Shown here piece after piece: positions 26,301-38,300 of a stretch of DNA of 64,000 bases. Both the position numbers and the translations under genes were made by a program. Below the pieces are notes generated by a model. It worked only from the letters and a program-made list of their open reading frames with translations. It did not search any database and was not told where the DNA came from. Location: assembly GCA_020698575.1 (NCBI GenBank), contig CM036251.1:31995288-32059287 (forward strand), given 5' to 3'. This DNA comes from Bostrychus sinensis (Eukaryota > Chordata > Actinopteri > Gobiiformes > Eleotridae). Each line of letters begins with the position of its first letter. Within the stretch, counting starts at the first letter, position 1.

Positions 26301-29300
26301 TTTGAATGGGAGTCAGTGGCACAAAAAATGTCTTAGAGGTAAAGGTGTGACTGTTTTTTAGAGAACATTTTAAGTGGACTTTTTTTTTATCCTATAATCT
26401 GAAAAATCATACCAAAAATACACACCTGAGGCAAAGTCTGTGCCATTTGAATCAACACAGCAAAAGTTATCCACAAAAAAACAAAACAATACAAAACAAA
26501 CAAACAAAAAACTGTTGGAAAACATTAAAAAATGTCTTAGGAGTGTAGGAGGGTTATTGTATCAAAAGTCTATAAGATAAGTCCATTTTGCTTAGCTAAA
26601 TGCTAACAATTTACTAGGGAAGGGGCTATGCTAGAGCAACTAGCAAACCTCATGCTAATACTATATTGACTTGAGAAAACAAACAGCTCAGACAGCCATC
26701 TAGTGTGTAAATACTAATAAACCATTACAAACCTATTAGTACTGAAAAACCAAGACTTAAATTGATAATGTGATAATTTTGCAGATGCTGATGCGTTAGC
26801 CATATCCTTGCTAGTTCACACAAGGTAGCAGGCTAGCAGGAAGGCCTGAAGGCTGCAGTGGTCTCTCTGGTGTAATCCGTCATCCACGCTGGCTGCTGTG
26901 CTTAGTAGGTTATTACATCACACAAAATGGAGGTTGAATGTCAAGGTCAAATAGTGTGTGTGTAGTGTGGCTGTGTTCACCACAAGATGATGGGCAGAAA
27001 AATTGCAGTTTGTTGTAATGTGTAGCCATCTATGCTCTGGTGTATGCTTCTTGGATATCAGTTGCAGTCATCATAATGAAATTGATTAAAGAGTTTTAGA
27101 TTTAGACATCTATTAGACGTGTGATAAAATGCTGCTGAAGCCATGATTATCTTCTGTACTTTTTTGTTCTTATGAAAAGCAATTTTTATACCCGGACTGA
27201 GTCAAATAACCAATTAACCTTCCTTAACGTCACCACTGACTTTTCCATGTGATTACTTCTCTGATATAATGTTAAATATATCCATAAAAAATTACTCAGC
27301 ATTTCCCTAAGGGCAAGTAGGCTGACTGTGTACATTTTAGAAGTGAAGATAGCACCCCCATCTTAGCTCTTTTCCTACGTCATCTTAGGTATTTTTCTCA
27401 TGTTTTTTAATAATTCTGTTGTTTTTTTTTTTTAGACTGAGGTCGCCAGAACACCTCACCCCATCACTGGAGAGATCCAGGTACAAAAAATAGAATGCCC
27501 TCCAACATAATTCAGCCTCAAGTCACGCCACTTTTCTCACGCAGCCTGTCTGCTGTCAATGTTGTTCCCTCAGCTTCAAATCAACTATGACAGAAACCTG
27601 GGTAACCTGATCGTGCACGTGCTCCAGGCCCGAAACCTAGCCCCGCGCGACAACGACGGCTACTCTGACCCTTTTGTCAAGGTCTACCTCTTACCGGGAC
27701 GAGGGTGAGCTCTGGAAGTGTGTGTGGATGTGTGTGTGTGTGCTAAAGGGCCTTCTGTAATGTCTGCTATATGTCTGCCTTTCTGCTTCTGTGTCTGTCT
27801 CGTCTCCTCTCCCCTGCTTCTTTCTGACTTTCTCCTAACTTGTGAGAGGCTGAGACAAGAAATAATGTTATTGGTAGATGCAATAGGTACGGTTTGTAGG
27901 GTATTTAGTCTAATGGTTTGGACATGTACAGAGGAGGGAGAGGGAATGGATTGGTGGAAGGATGCCGAGGTTAGAGCTGCCAGGAAAGGAGGCATAGAGG
28001 AAGACTAAAGAGGAGGATTGTGGATGTAGTGAAAGACGACATGATGTTAGCTAATTAGTGTGAGAGAGGATGATGCAGAGGAAAGCATTAGAAAGAAGCA
28101 GACACAGGAGGAACAGCCAAAAGGAGGAGAAGAATAAAGGCACTATTAAGCAATAGAAAAGCATTAACCCTTGTGCCGCAATGAGGACAAAAGTGTCCTT
28201 TTAAAATTTCATTTTTTTGATAACTTTGCAGTGGTTCTTACCTTTTCTATGAAAGTCTCAAGTGTGTATTTTATCACAAATTTTGATATTCTAAACACAA
28301 ATCTAATATTACTTCATTTTTACACTTAAATTTGTTATGTTACTCCTGTTAAGTGACAAAAGTGTCAACAAATATGTATACATTACAATGTATACATTTA
28401 AATTTTTTCTACTTTTTTGCATAAATCTTTTACTCAACCTCTGCCCTGATCATGAATACCAAATATTTTATTATTTTATGAATTTTAACCCTTTTTTATG
28501 CCAGAGTATCTAATAGCATCTCAATTTTTTAGACACACAAAACATGAAATATTTTCAATATTCTCTAAGCAAAGTAGATCTTTCTAAGGAAGGTTATTAC
28601 AGCCTGGAATATCTCAAAGATTACCAACAGCATGGTAACATGGTAGATGAATTTGGGATTTTTTTTTTTGTACAAAAATTTGCAACCAATTTTGATGGGT
28701 TGTAAAAGGAGTTGTTTTTTCCAATTGTACATAGCACAGGAAAAATGATCCCTAAAAAAATCCACTTTGCTTTGAGAATAAACATACATAAATTGGCATA
28801 AAAAGAGTTAAAATTCTAAAAAATAATTAAACATTTGGTATGTATGATCAGGGCACAAGTTTATTAAAAGATTTAAGGAAAAAAGTACACAAATATATGA
28901 ATGCTTGGCAACTGGGACACTTTTGTCATGTAACATATAACTTTTTAAAATTTGGGTAAAAGGGTTAATAAATATGTAATTAACAATATTATAATGAACA
29001 GTTTATAAATACTGTATTAACACTGATGTTTATAACATTGCATTGATGTACTTAGCTTTAGCTTATTACTCAAGAATTAAACATCAATAACAATGTTTAT
29101 AATTGAGTGGACTGGAGTGAAAGATATAATTAAACTTTTATTAAAAAGCAATGCAAAATAACCTTATGATAATATTAATGTTTTGTATTTTTATAATAAA
29201 CACCAAAATCACAGTAAAAAAAAAATCTCAGTGACTCACAACTATTATGCATTAGTTAAGGATTAGTAACCAGCTGGTTATTTCCAAAACATTACTTTCA

Positions 29301-32300
29301 CATTTTTAAACACCATTGAGTTATAAATGGTTATAATAGACTGATGTTAATCAGTGCAAAATTCTCAACATCAGTGGTAATTCAGGATCTATGAACTGTT
29401 TATTAAATTATTGTTAATGACATATTTATTCATGTTTTATTACTGCTTAATATAAATGCTCCATTATGATGAATTGTATTAATCATTTTATCACTCTTAA
29501 TGGAGATTGAAATTTTGAATAAATGTTTGGGTTTTTGTTTTGTTTTGTTTTGTTAAATTTGTAAAGATAAATAAATAAATAAATATGTATTTCAACACTG
29601 TATTTCTGTTACTGACAAATGCAAATATTGTGAATTTAATGTAATCACACTATTGACAGCATAGATTTGAGGGAAGCACTGCATTTTGTTAAACAGAATT
29701 CAACAGATTTTAGTGCAGCTATACTGTTTACATCCCAAATACTGAAATTCTGCTTTAACCCAGCCCTGACATCTAGGGTAAAGGCAGCGTGTTTTTCCTT
29801 CTCTTGCTCTGCTCCTGGCTTGCTACTGGTCCGTTAATAGCACAAACAGGGATCGATATGGTCTTTATCGGTGCTGTAACCCTATCTGCACTTAGATAAT
29901 GACCCCATCAGACCCGTTCATGAGATTAGGCCCCATAGTCCGTTCTGCCCGCACCTTTCTCTAGGGTGGGAGACTCTCTATGTAATGCCATTTCTCCTCC
30001 AATGCATCATTAGCAGTACAGCGTTCCATTGCAACATTTTCAAACACTGAATTATTTATCCACCCTTTGGCGACTCATGATCACAGCGAGCATTTTTGGA
30101 CTTGTGTCAGACGCATTGCTCAAGTGCAGCGACCGTAATCAGGCCTGAAAAGAATATTGATTGGCTCAGCTCTCGATCCTTTACTTTTGAGCTCCTCGGC
30201 TTCTCTGACTGTTCTTTTGTGTTTTTGCTTTTTTTCTTGTTTGTGATATCTGCCCTCCTCTTCCTCTTCTGGACTCCCTCAGACAAGTCATGGTTGTCCA
30301 GAATGCAAGGTAGTGTGGTGCTGATTTTGGCTTTTTTGTTGGTGTGCTTGTTATAATTTCCATTTCAAAAGATTACCGTCTGCCCCCAAAGTGTTTTTTC
30401 CATCCTTTTGTTGTGACCTGTGTCGTTTGTCAATTAGCTGCAACACTCATGCCTCCATACATCTCACTTTTTAGCTTGTATGAGAAATGACATGCAACAT
30501 TTCACACATGGATTTATTTGACACCATTCTCTACTTGAGCATCTGTTTAGTGCACATTGATCTGTGATTCAGAAGATCACAGTTGTAGTGTTCAGAACTG
30601 GAGATGTTTTGTTTTTTTGTTTTTTAAATGAACTAACTCCTGTGAATTCTATGCTTTGTCATTAGCGCTGATAACAAAAGGAGAACCAAATATGCCCAGA
30701 AGACTGTCAACCCGGAATGGAACCAAACAGTTATCTACAAGAACATCCACTTGGAGCAGGTATAGGTTTTGATAAATATTTTATATTCCTCTCCACTACT
30801 ACATATTGCATGCATGAGATATTAGGAATTTCAGTAGTGAGACTTGATAACAAGCTTGAGGTGTTTTATAGTTCCCGTAACAAAACAAAAAAAAGTGAAA
30901 ATTCTACCAAAAATCACTTAATTTTTTTCAAAATTTTAACTAGACAAAGCTACAACTGTGTCACTTGTGAACGTTTGGATAGAGCACATTTACATTAGAG
31001 ATAGAGATAGCAGATTTTCTTTAACAAAAACACAAAATATACATTGTTTTTAACTGGTTTTGTGGCTTTACTGCTCTGTCCTGGTATTAAAACCTCCTCT
31101 CTCAGTACATGGTATATTTCAGAATCTGTGTATTCCCCAGTTAACAAATAAACAATTACTAAATTAGTTGACGATTATTTTAATGATTGATTGTAATTGA
31201 TTAATCTGATTAGTTGTTGCAGCCCTAATGTTTGGTCTCCTTAGTTTGCATTAGAGATTAAAAAAAAAGGTCATCAACAAAACCTCAGTGATCAGATGTA
31301 ACTCTGCATTTAAAGCAGGGTTTTTGCAGGGTCTTAAAAATACAAAAAATCTGACTTTAAGTCCTTAAAAAGTCTTACATTTTTTGAGATGTGGAGTTCT
31401 AGGTCTTAAATATATTTAAACAGGTCTTAAATATATCATGTACATTTTATGTAACTACCTGCGTTCAAAGCTAAGTCTAAGATGCCCACTTAAATTCTCA
31501 AAGGCTTATTACTGTTACTGATACAAGAGCTCAGATTTTTTCTTACCTAGAACAAAATGCTTTACAGCACTCACTGTCGTCAATAGTCACTATTAAACTG
31601 CAGCGGCCACGTTTATGACTCAGCTTTTTGTGCACTGTGGGCTTATGAAATAGGTCTTAATTTTGTATAACAATGGTCTTAAATTCAACTTGTTGAGCTA
31701 TGCAGAACCACTGTAAAGGTACTGTAAGCAGCATGTAGCTTGTAGTGGTTTAAAAACAGTATTCTCTTTTCTGATCAGCAATGCAAGGGTTTAGAACTAA
31801 AACAAAAATGTAAACGTAAACAACTCGGTCATTTTGTAAAAATTACTTTTTTACATAATAGCTTTACGTGTGAATAAGTCAGTGTTACAATTGTTGGTAA
31901 TATTTGATTTAAACATGTTTACCTCATATCTGGGGACACATATGGGTCATTTTTATGAATTATTAAAAAATATACTGCTCATAACATCTTTAATTGTTGA
32001 GCAATGACCCAGTGTAACTCTGCAAAAAATGCTTTGTTTCTGATTGGTTGCAATTTAAGGTTTGGTTATAATGCACAATTCTACAATGTATTTATTATGT
32101 CTGTTTAATGCTATTTATTAATGTATTTTTTTGGCGTTGGTTGGTTTGTTCATGACAAGAAATAGATAACAGCAAGTGTATTGGGCTCAATCGTTGGGGT
32201 GGATCCAGAATACAATATGGATTTTCTCATTGTGAGATATAAGGCCTTTATGGCTCAATGTATTGTCCCTTGGGGGACCAATAAAGTTTTCTGATGCTGT

Positions 32301-35300
32301 ATAGATGAGTCATCCTTTACCTCTGTCTTTACCACAGTAGGGACAATGTCTTGATGGAGATCTGGACTCTCAGAGTGCTTCTAGTTTTGGGTATCCTGGT
32401 TCTGCCCACAGCTTTCTAACTGCAGTTGCGTTAAATCAGAATCCATTGCATCCAAAACAGACCAGACTAATTCTTTACACAGAATTAGGATGCTTGCCAG
32501 GCTACATATCTAGGCCATTCACCTACAAACTACAACTTGTCCTTGATGCATAATGAGCGACAGTACAGAGGTTGTTTTATTGACTGCATTCGTTTGTATG
32601 TCTCTTTTGGCAAAGCATTACAAAAAAGCATAAAAAAAAGTCAATTTAAAGCTCCTCTGTTGACTTTTTGGGGGACCAAGTGGACCAGTAAGTGTGAAAA
32701 TCATGTAGTGTGTGATCCCCTGTTGCCACCAAGTCTTGTGATGACAAGTCAGACCATTGTGTAGTGTGTAACTGTAACGTAATCTGATTATGGTCAAAAA
32801 AATAAAGTTGTCTCTACAAGCCACTAGTCACAATCACACTCTATGTATAAAAACATCCTTCAGGTGGAAAAAAATGTGTAGCAAAAGGACCATAGTACTG
32901 CGCCACCTTGATATATTTTCCCACCAAGTTTAATGTATCCTATGCCTAACCCACACAAAGATTCCCATGCTCTGTGTAGTTTACACTTCGCTACTGACTC
33001 AAAGTGAAAGTCTCATTAGAATTCTGTGTTGACTTTTTTGTCCCGAGGGCTGTTCTTTGCATTCCTCTTATCAGCGCTCCCAAGACTCCAGTTAACAACC
33101 ATCATTTCTTCCCCTCCGACCACAGACAGTCATTTTGACAAAAAAAAAAAACAACAAAAAAAAAAAACGCCTCGTCTCATTTACCAGCACGTCAATGTTT
33201 ATTCCGGTTGGTCTTGTGTTTGCAGCTGACACAGTGCACAGACTAATTACAGTACAATTGTAAGGCATGAGTGCAGATGCAGTAGGTTTAGTGGTCAGGA
33301 TATAGAGGCCCTGTAAGTGGAATTATCGGCTCCTCTGAGCCTGGCTAGTGTTATTCATGTCTTTCTTTGTCGGTCAGCTGTAAGGATTTAACTGCATCGT
33401 GCCTAGACATCTACTGCAGTGCCGTGTATAATGGAAAGATCAGAATCAAATTATAACTTCCTTACTGACCATTTAAATTAAAATGTGGAACTGACTGAAA
33501 TTGTTTCCATTGTTATTATGCAATTTTAGCTTGAAATATTGCCTTTTTGGCGCGCAAAAGAGATTTGTTTCCTTATGAAAGTCATGAAGCAAAGCTATGC
33601 ACACACAGTTGGTGACAGTATACAAACCCATGGATGTCAAGGGAGACAAAGGGAGTGCTGTGGAAATCAAATGAAGGCAGCAGCATGAGAGGAGGAGGAA
33701 AGTATTGGTGATGATTTACAGCTGGGTCCATCAGTATTTGGACACTGATGCAAGTTTTGCTGTTTTAGCTTTTTTACCTAAACTATTTAAAATACAGTTA
33801 TGTCCAAATTGGAGAAGGGGTTAAGAAATTACACCTCTTTTATGTGTAGCTGCCTCTTTTTCAGGGGCCCAAAAGTAATTGGACAGTTGCTTCAAAAGCT
33901 ATTTCTTGAGCTGCATGGGCTTTTCCATCATTAATCCATCATAAACTGAGCAGGTAAAAGGTCTGGACTTGACTGCAGGTGTTACATTTGCATTTGAAAG
34001 ATGTTTCTGTGAAACCACAACATACAAGTGAACCAGACCATCTTTAGGCTGCATCAAAAAATGGTGAAAACCCCCTTCACAACATCCACCTTAGAGTAGA
34101 ACGCTCTCCAGGAAGTAGGTCTATCAGTGTCTAGGTCCACCATAACCAGAAGCCTTCATGAGAGAAAATACAGAAGGTTCACCACAAGGTGCAGACCATT
34201 CATCAGCCTCAACTACAGAAAGGCCACATTAGACTTGGCCAAAAACACCTGAAGAGTCTGGTCTGGAACAGCATTCTTTGAACAGATGAGACTCAGACCA
34301 ACCTGTACCAGAATGATGGGCAGAGAAAAGTCTGGAGAAGGCTTGGAACAGCTCATGATCCAAATCACAGCACATTTTCTGTAAAACATGGTGGAGCAGT
34401 GGGATGCATGACCATCTAAAACTTCAAATGACACTGGGTCACTCATGTTTACTAATGATGTGACAGAAGACAGAAGCAGCCAGATGAATTCTGAAGTATA
34501 TAGGGATAAACTTTCTGCTCAGATTCAGACAAAAGCCACAAAGTTTATGGACGGCGCTTCACAACACAGATAGACAATGACCTAAAACATACTGCAAAAG
34601 CAAACCAGCAGTGTTTTAAGGCAAATAATTTATTTATTCTGCAATGGCAGGGGTCAGTCAACAGATCAGCAAGGAACATAAAATAGGAAACCCATTGTTT
34701 GGTGATGTCCATGGGCTCCAGACATCAGGCAGTCACCAAAGTATAAAAAAATGGTTTTATTCACGGTAATGTTCATCTGTCCAAATACTTTTGAGCCCCT
34801 TAAAAAGAGGCTCATACACTTTAAAGAGGTGTAACTCCTAAACTCTTTGTCTGATTTGGATGTGAATACTCTCAAGTTACAGCTGAGCGTCTGCACTTTA
34901 AGCACACATGAATATAACTGTATCTTGTATATGTTTTGGTTAACAGCTAAAATAAAACTTGTGTCAGTGTCCATATACTTATGGACCTAACTGTATGTTT
35001 TCATTCATTGTTCATTTCTCATTTGGGCAGACTAACCCAACAACTATGGGCCTAAGGCAGACACTGGACAGCTGGCTAGTGCTCACACTTAGAGACATAC
35101 ACTGATAGACAACCATTCACTCTCACATTCATTCACAATGTAGAATAGACTGCATTAACGTGATGGCATAGAATTCTAAAGGGCCTGTATTTTAAAATAT
35201 GTGGACCCAATCGCTTACAAAATGATCAGGTTAAATTTTTGTGGATTTTCGGGTCGAATAGTTCTTTAAAAAAAATCGTACCTCATCTGTACATTTATAC

Positions 35301-38300
35301 AGGCCCCTGCCCTCCATCTGAGGTTTTGACATCATCAAATTCTAGAATGTGAATGCAACCTATTCAGATGGGGAAAGACATGAAAAATGAAACATAGATT
35401 TACTCCGGCCTCCTCCTCGACCAATTAGTCATGACAAAATTGTACATCATGGTTTTAAATTAGTGCCACATGAGCAATCTCACATTTGTGCAACCAAAAA
35501 TAGCACTGGCCGTTTTGACGTCAACAGGTTTTGCAGAAAAGAAGTAATAAAATATCAATAACAATAATTTAATAAGTTAACAGTTTATAGACTCTGAATA
35601 ACCACTGATGTTGCACTTAGCTTATTACTAAAGAATTAAACATTAAAGGTGCTATATATTTTATATATTTCTGAAAAATTACCCACATGCGTCCCAAGAT
35701 ATGATGTAAACAAGTTTCAATCAAATATTAGTTTTACTGATACAGCTGATTTATTTGCAATAAAAAAATATTTTACATAATGACCAAGTTTTGTTTTAGT
35801 TCAACACTCTGCATTGCCGATCATCCAATCAGAAAAGAGACCATTGTTTTGATTTAGACTGCAGTACCGTTTTTAAACCAGTATGAGAGCATACTGCTTA
35901 CAAAACCTTTAATAAAGTAATGCTTTGTAAATAGCCAATTAACTGGTTAGGAATCTTTAAAGGTGCAGTATACATTTTTTATATTTCATAAAGATTACCC
36001 ACATGTGTGCCAAGATATGATGTAAACATGTTTAAATCAAATATTCGTTTTACTGATCGCAATGGTACAGTTGCGTTATTAACGATTAAAAATATGTTTA
36101 AAATAATGGCCAAGTTGTTTTTGTTTACAATTTGTGTTTTGGTTCTAAAACTGCATCACCAATCATCCAATCAGAAAAGAGACCATTGTTTTGATTTAGA
36201 CTGCAGTACCATTTTTAAACCAGTATGAAGCGCATGCTGCTCACAGTACTTTTAACTGAACATTGCTAATAATGTGCGTTATTCTAAAGAACCTAAATAA
36301 GCCCCCTCCTGTGAATTAGAAAATTAATCATCCAATCAGAGAGCTTCTAGCATTGCCTATTGCTAAGCTCTATTGAATGTAACCACTCTTTTTGCACTTT
36401 TTCCAGCTGAAAAAGAAGACGCTGGAAGTGACAGTGTGGGACTATGACCGATCATCCTCCAATGACTTCCTCGGAGAAGTGAGTACTTTCGCAGTCTATA
36501 TTGAAGATCTTTAGTAAACACACTATGGCTTCTAGATATTTACTTGTTTGTTTGTTTGTCAGGTGCTGATCGACCTGTCCAACACAGCACAGCTGGACAA
36601 CATCCCTCGCTGGCTGCCGTTGAAAGAGCAGAGTGAGAGTATAGAGCACAGCAGAGCTCACCACACCACTCAAGGACCCCCTGGATCTGGAGCCCAAAGT
36701 CAAGGACCGGGCTACATGTCTGGGTCTGGGATGGGGCCTGGAAACAGCGCAGGACAGGGTCAAGCACCGGGGCAGGGGGACGGGAGCCACGATTCACCCA
36801 AAAACTCGGTCATCAAGAGCAGAAGCCATGGAATCTTCCCTGACCCAGCCAAAGGTAGGGACTGCTGGGAAATATGTCTGTTTTTTTTTTTTTTTTATCG
36901 TGTGATTTAATTGCACTACATACAATTTCCAAGCCACATTCCATATTAAACTATATAGATTTTACCTGATTATATCCTAAATCTTAGATCTTTAATAGAT
37001 ATAGACTGGCCTGGCCTGCCCTACTGTTCATGATCACATACAATTTTTTCTCAGAGCTGAAATCCATCATGGTCCTGTCCAGTTGGAACAATCAATCGTA
37101 CTGCGTCAGGGAAATTAAACTCAAATCTTCAAAGGTCATACCAAATCATTTGTTACCACTTATCCTTATGAAAGCTGCTTTTAGTATTAAAGGTCCCATA
37201 TTATGCTTTTTTTCAGGCTTTTTGGAATAATTTTGGACACATTTGCATTAGTAGTTCATGTTTATAACTTAAAGTAACATTTATATATCGAAAACGTCTT
37301 CTTTTGGGAACTGTTACTTTGACGTTGCTGGATTGGGTGCCTGTTGCCCCCTGCTGGCAATGGTGGGGAATGGAAAAGTGCTAATTGCATCACTGAATTC
37401 ACTGAATTCTGCAAGTACTGAGCTTATCAACATGAAACAAAAATTGGCACAAAGTTCCAAGTCTTGTCTGTCAGTATGAATGACCTAAAGTGTTTTTAGG
37501 TTATTTTCTTCACTTTAGAGTCACAAGATGGTGATGTTATTCAAACACACAGGTGTGATAACTGTCAGTAGACTCGGCATTAAGCCACAATGTAATATTT
37601 GTGTGGTTGTAGGCCCACTTGCTAACAAAAAATTATCTTTTTGCACAGCTATTAGCAACATGATGCTAAATGAGCTTAGTAGAGCTCCTGCTTAGTAGTC
37701 ATGTCAATTTAAGCGCTAAATTATCAGAACGAGTTCAGCGATGGTTTATGGGCTTCAGAAGGAACACTTCCTGTTTCTCACATGAACGTTGTCAGTTCCT
37801 GAGAAGGGACAGTCTCAGCACACAGGAATACTCATATTGCATGAATGGAACAAAATACTCCAGGTATGTATCATACATTATAACATGGTTAAAACCTCAA
37901 AAAAGCTCAAAAAAGTTGATTTAGCATAATAGGGGACCTTTAAGCTGGGGGTATACTCTGCTTTAGGGCTACTACTTGAGATTCTCAGCGTATGCAGACA
38001 TACATGTATGTGGTTGGATGATGGGAGGAAGCCAGAGTACCTCGAGTAAACCCTCAGTAACAGGAGAAGGATATTAGACTCTTCGCAGATGCTGCTGCCA
38101 GCTGTTCTACTGACCTTGCCTTCTTGCTGTAACGCAGGAGTGCTAACCACTCTGCTGCTGTGCTCCCCGTCATTACTAATTGTTTGTATTGAGTGGAAAC
38201 ATAGTTAGGATGTCTGTCCATGTAACAATAACAACAGGCTTGTTAAGTGTGAAGTCTCAGTGCGACTCTGGAAAAGACGGTCACTCAGTTGCCACGGAGA

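Larger units (their letters stand above)
27705..30282 (+). other. pclo intron upstream of the C2A microexon, 2.6 kb
   Basis: Contains the foldback element at 28164-28968 and, just before the microexon, 500 bp of complex non-repeat sequence (29780-30282) ending in a long pyrimidine tract. No other feature seen. Confidence 0.75.
30760..36406 (+). other. pclo intron, 5.6 kb, dense with transposons
   Basis: Longest intron in the window. Holds a truncated TIR-element end (31141-31230), a 'ggtcttaaa' repeat (31290-31700), a TTAA MITE (31713-31993), a full-length dead Tc1-like element (33719-34993), repeat fragments (35020-35400) and two adjacent TTAA MITEs (35643-35912, 35957-36255). About 32000-33700 has nothing I can name apart from poly-A runs near 33140-33168. 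Confidence 0.8.

Noticed and set aside
27718..28008. 96-codon + frame and overlapping minus frame after the C2A loop-1 exon
   Set aside because: Lies in intron directly after a good donor; composition is TG-rich and purine-rich simple sequence.
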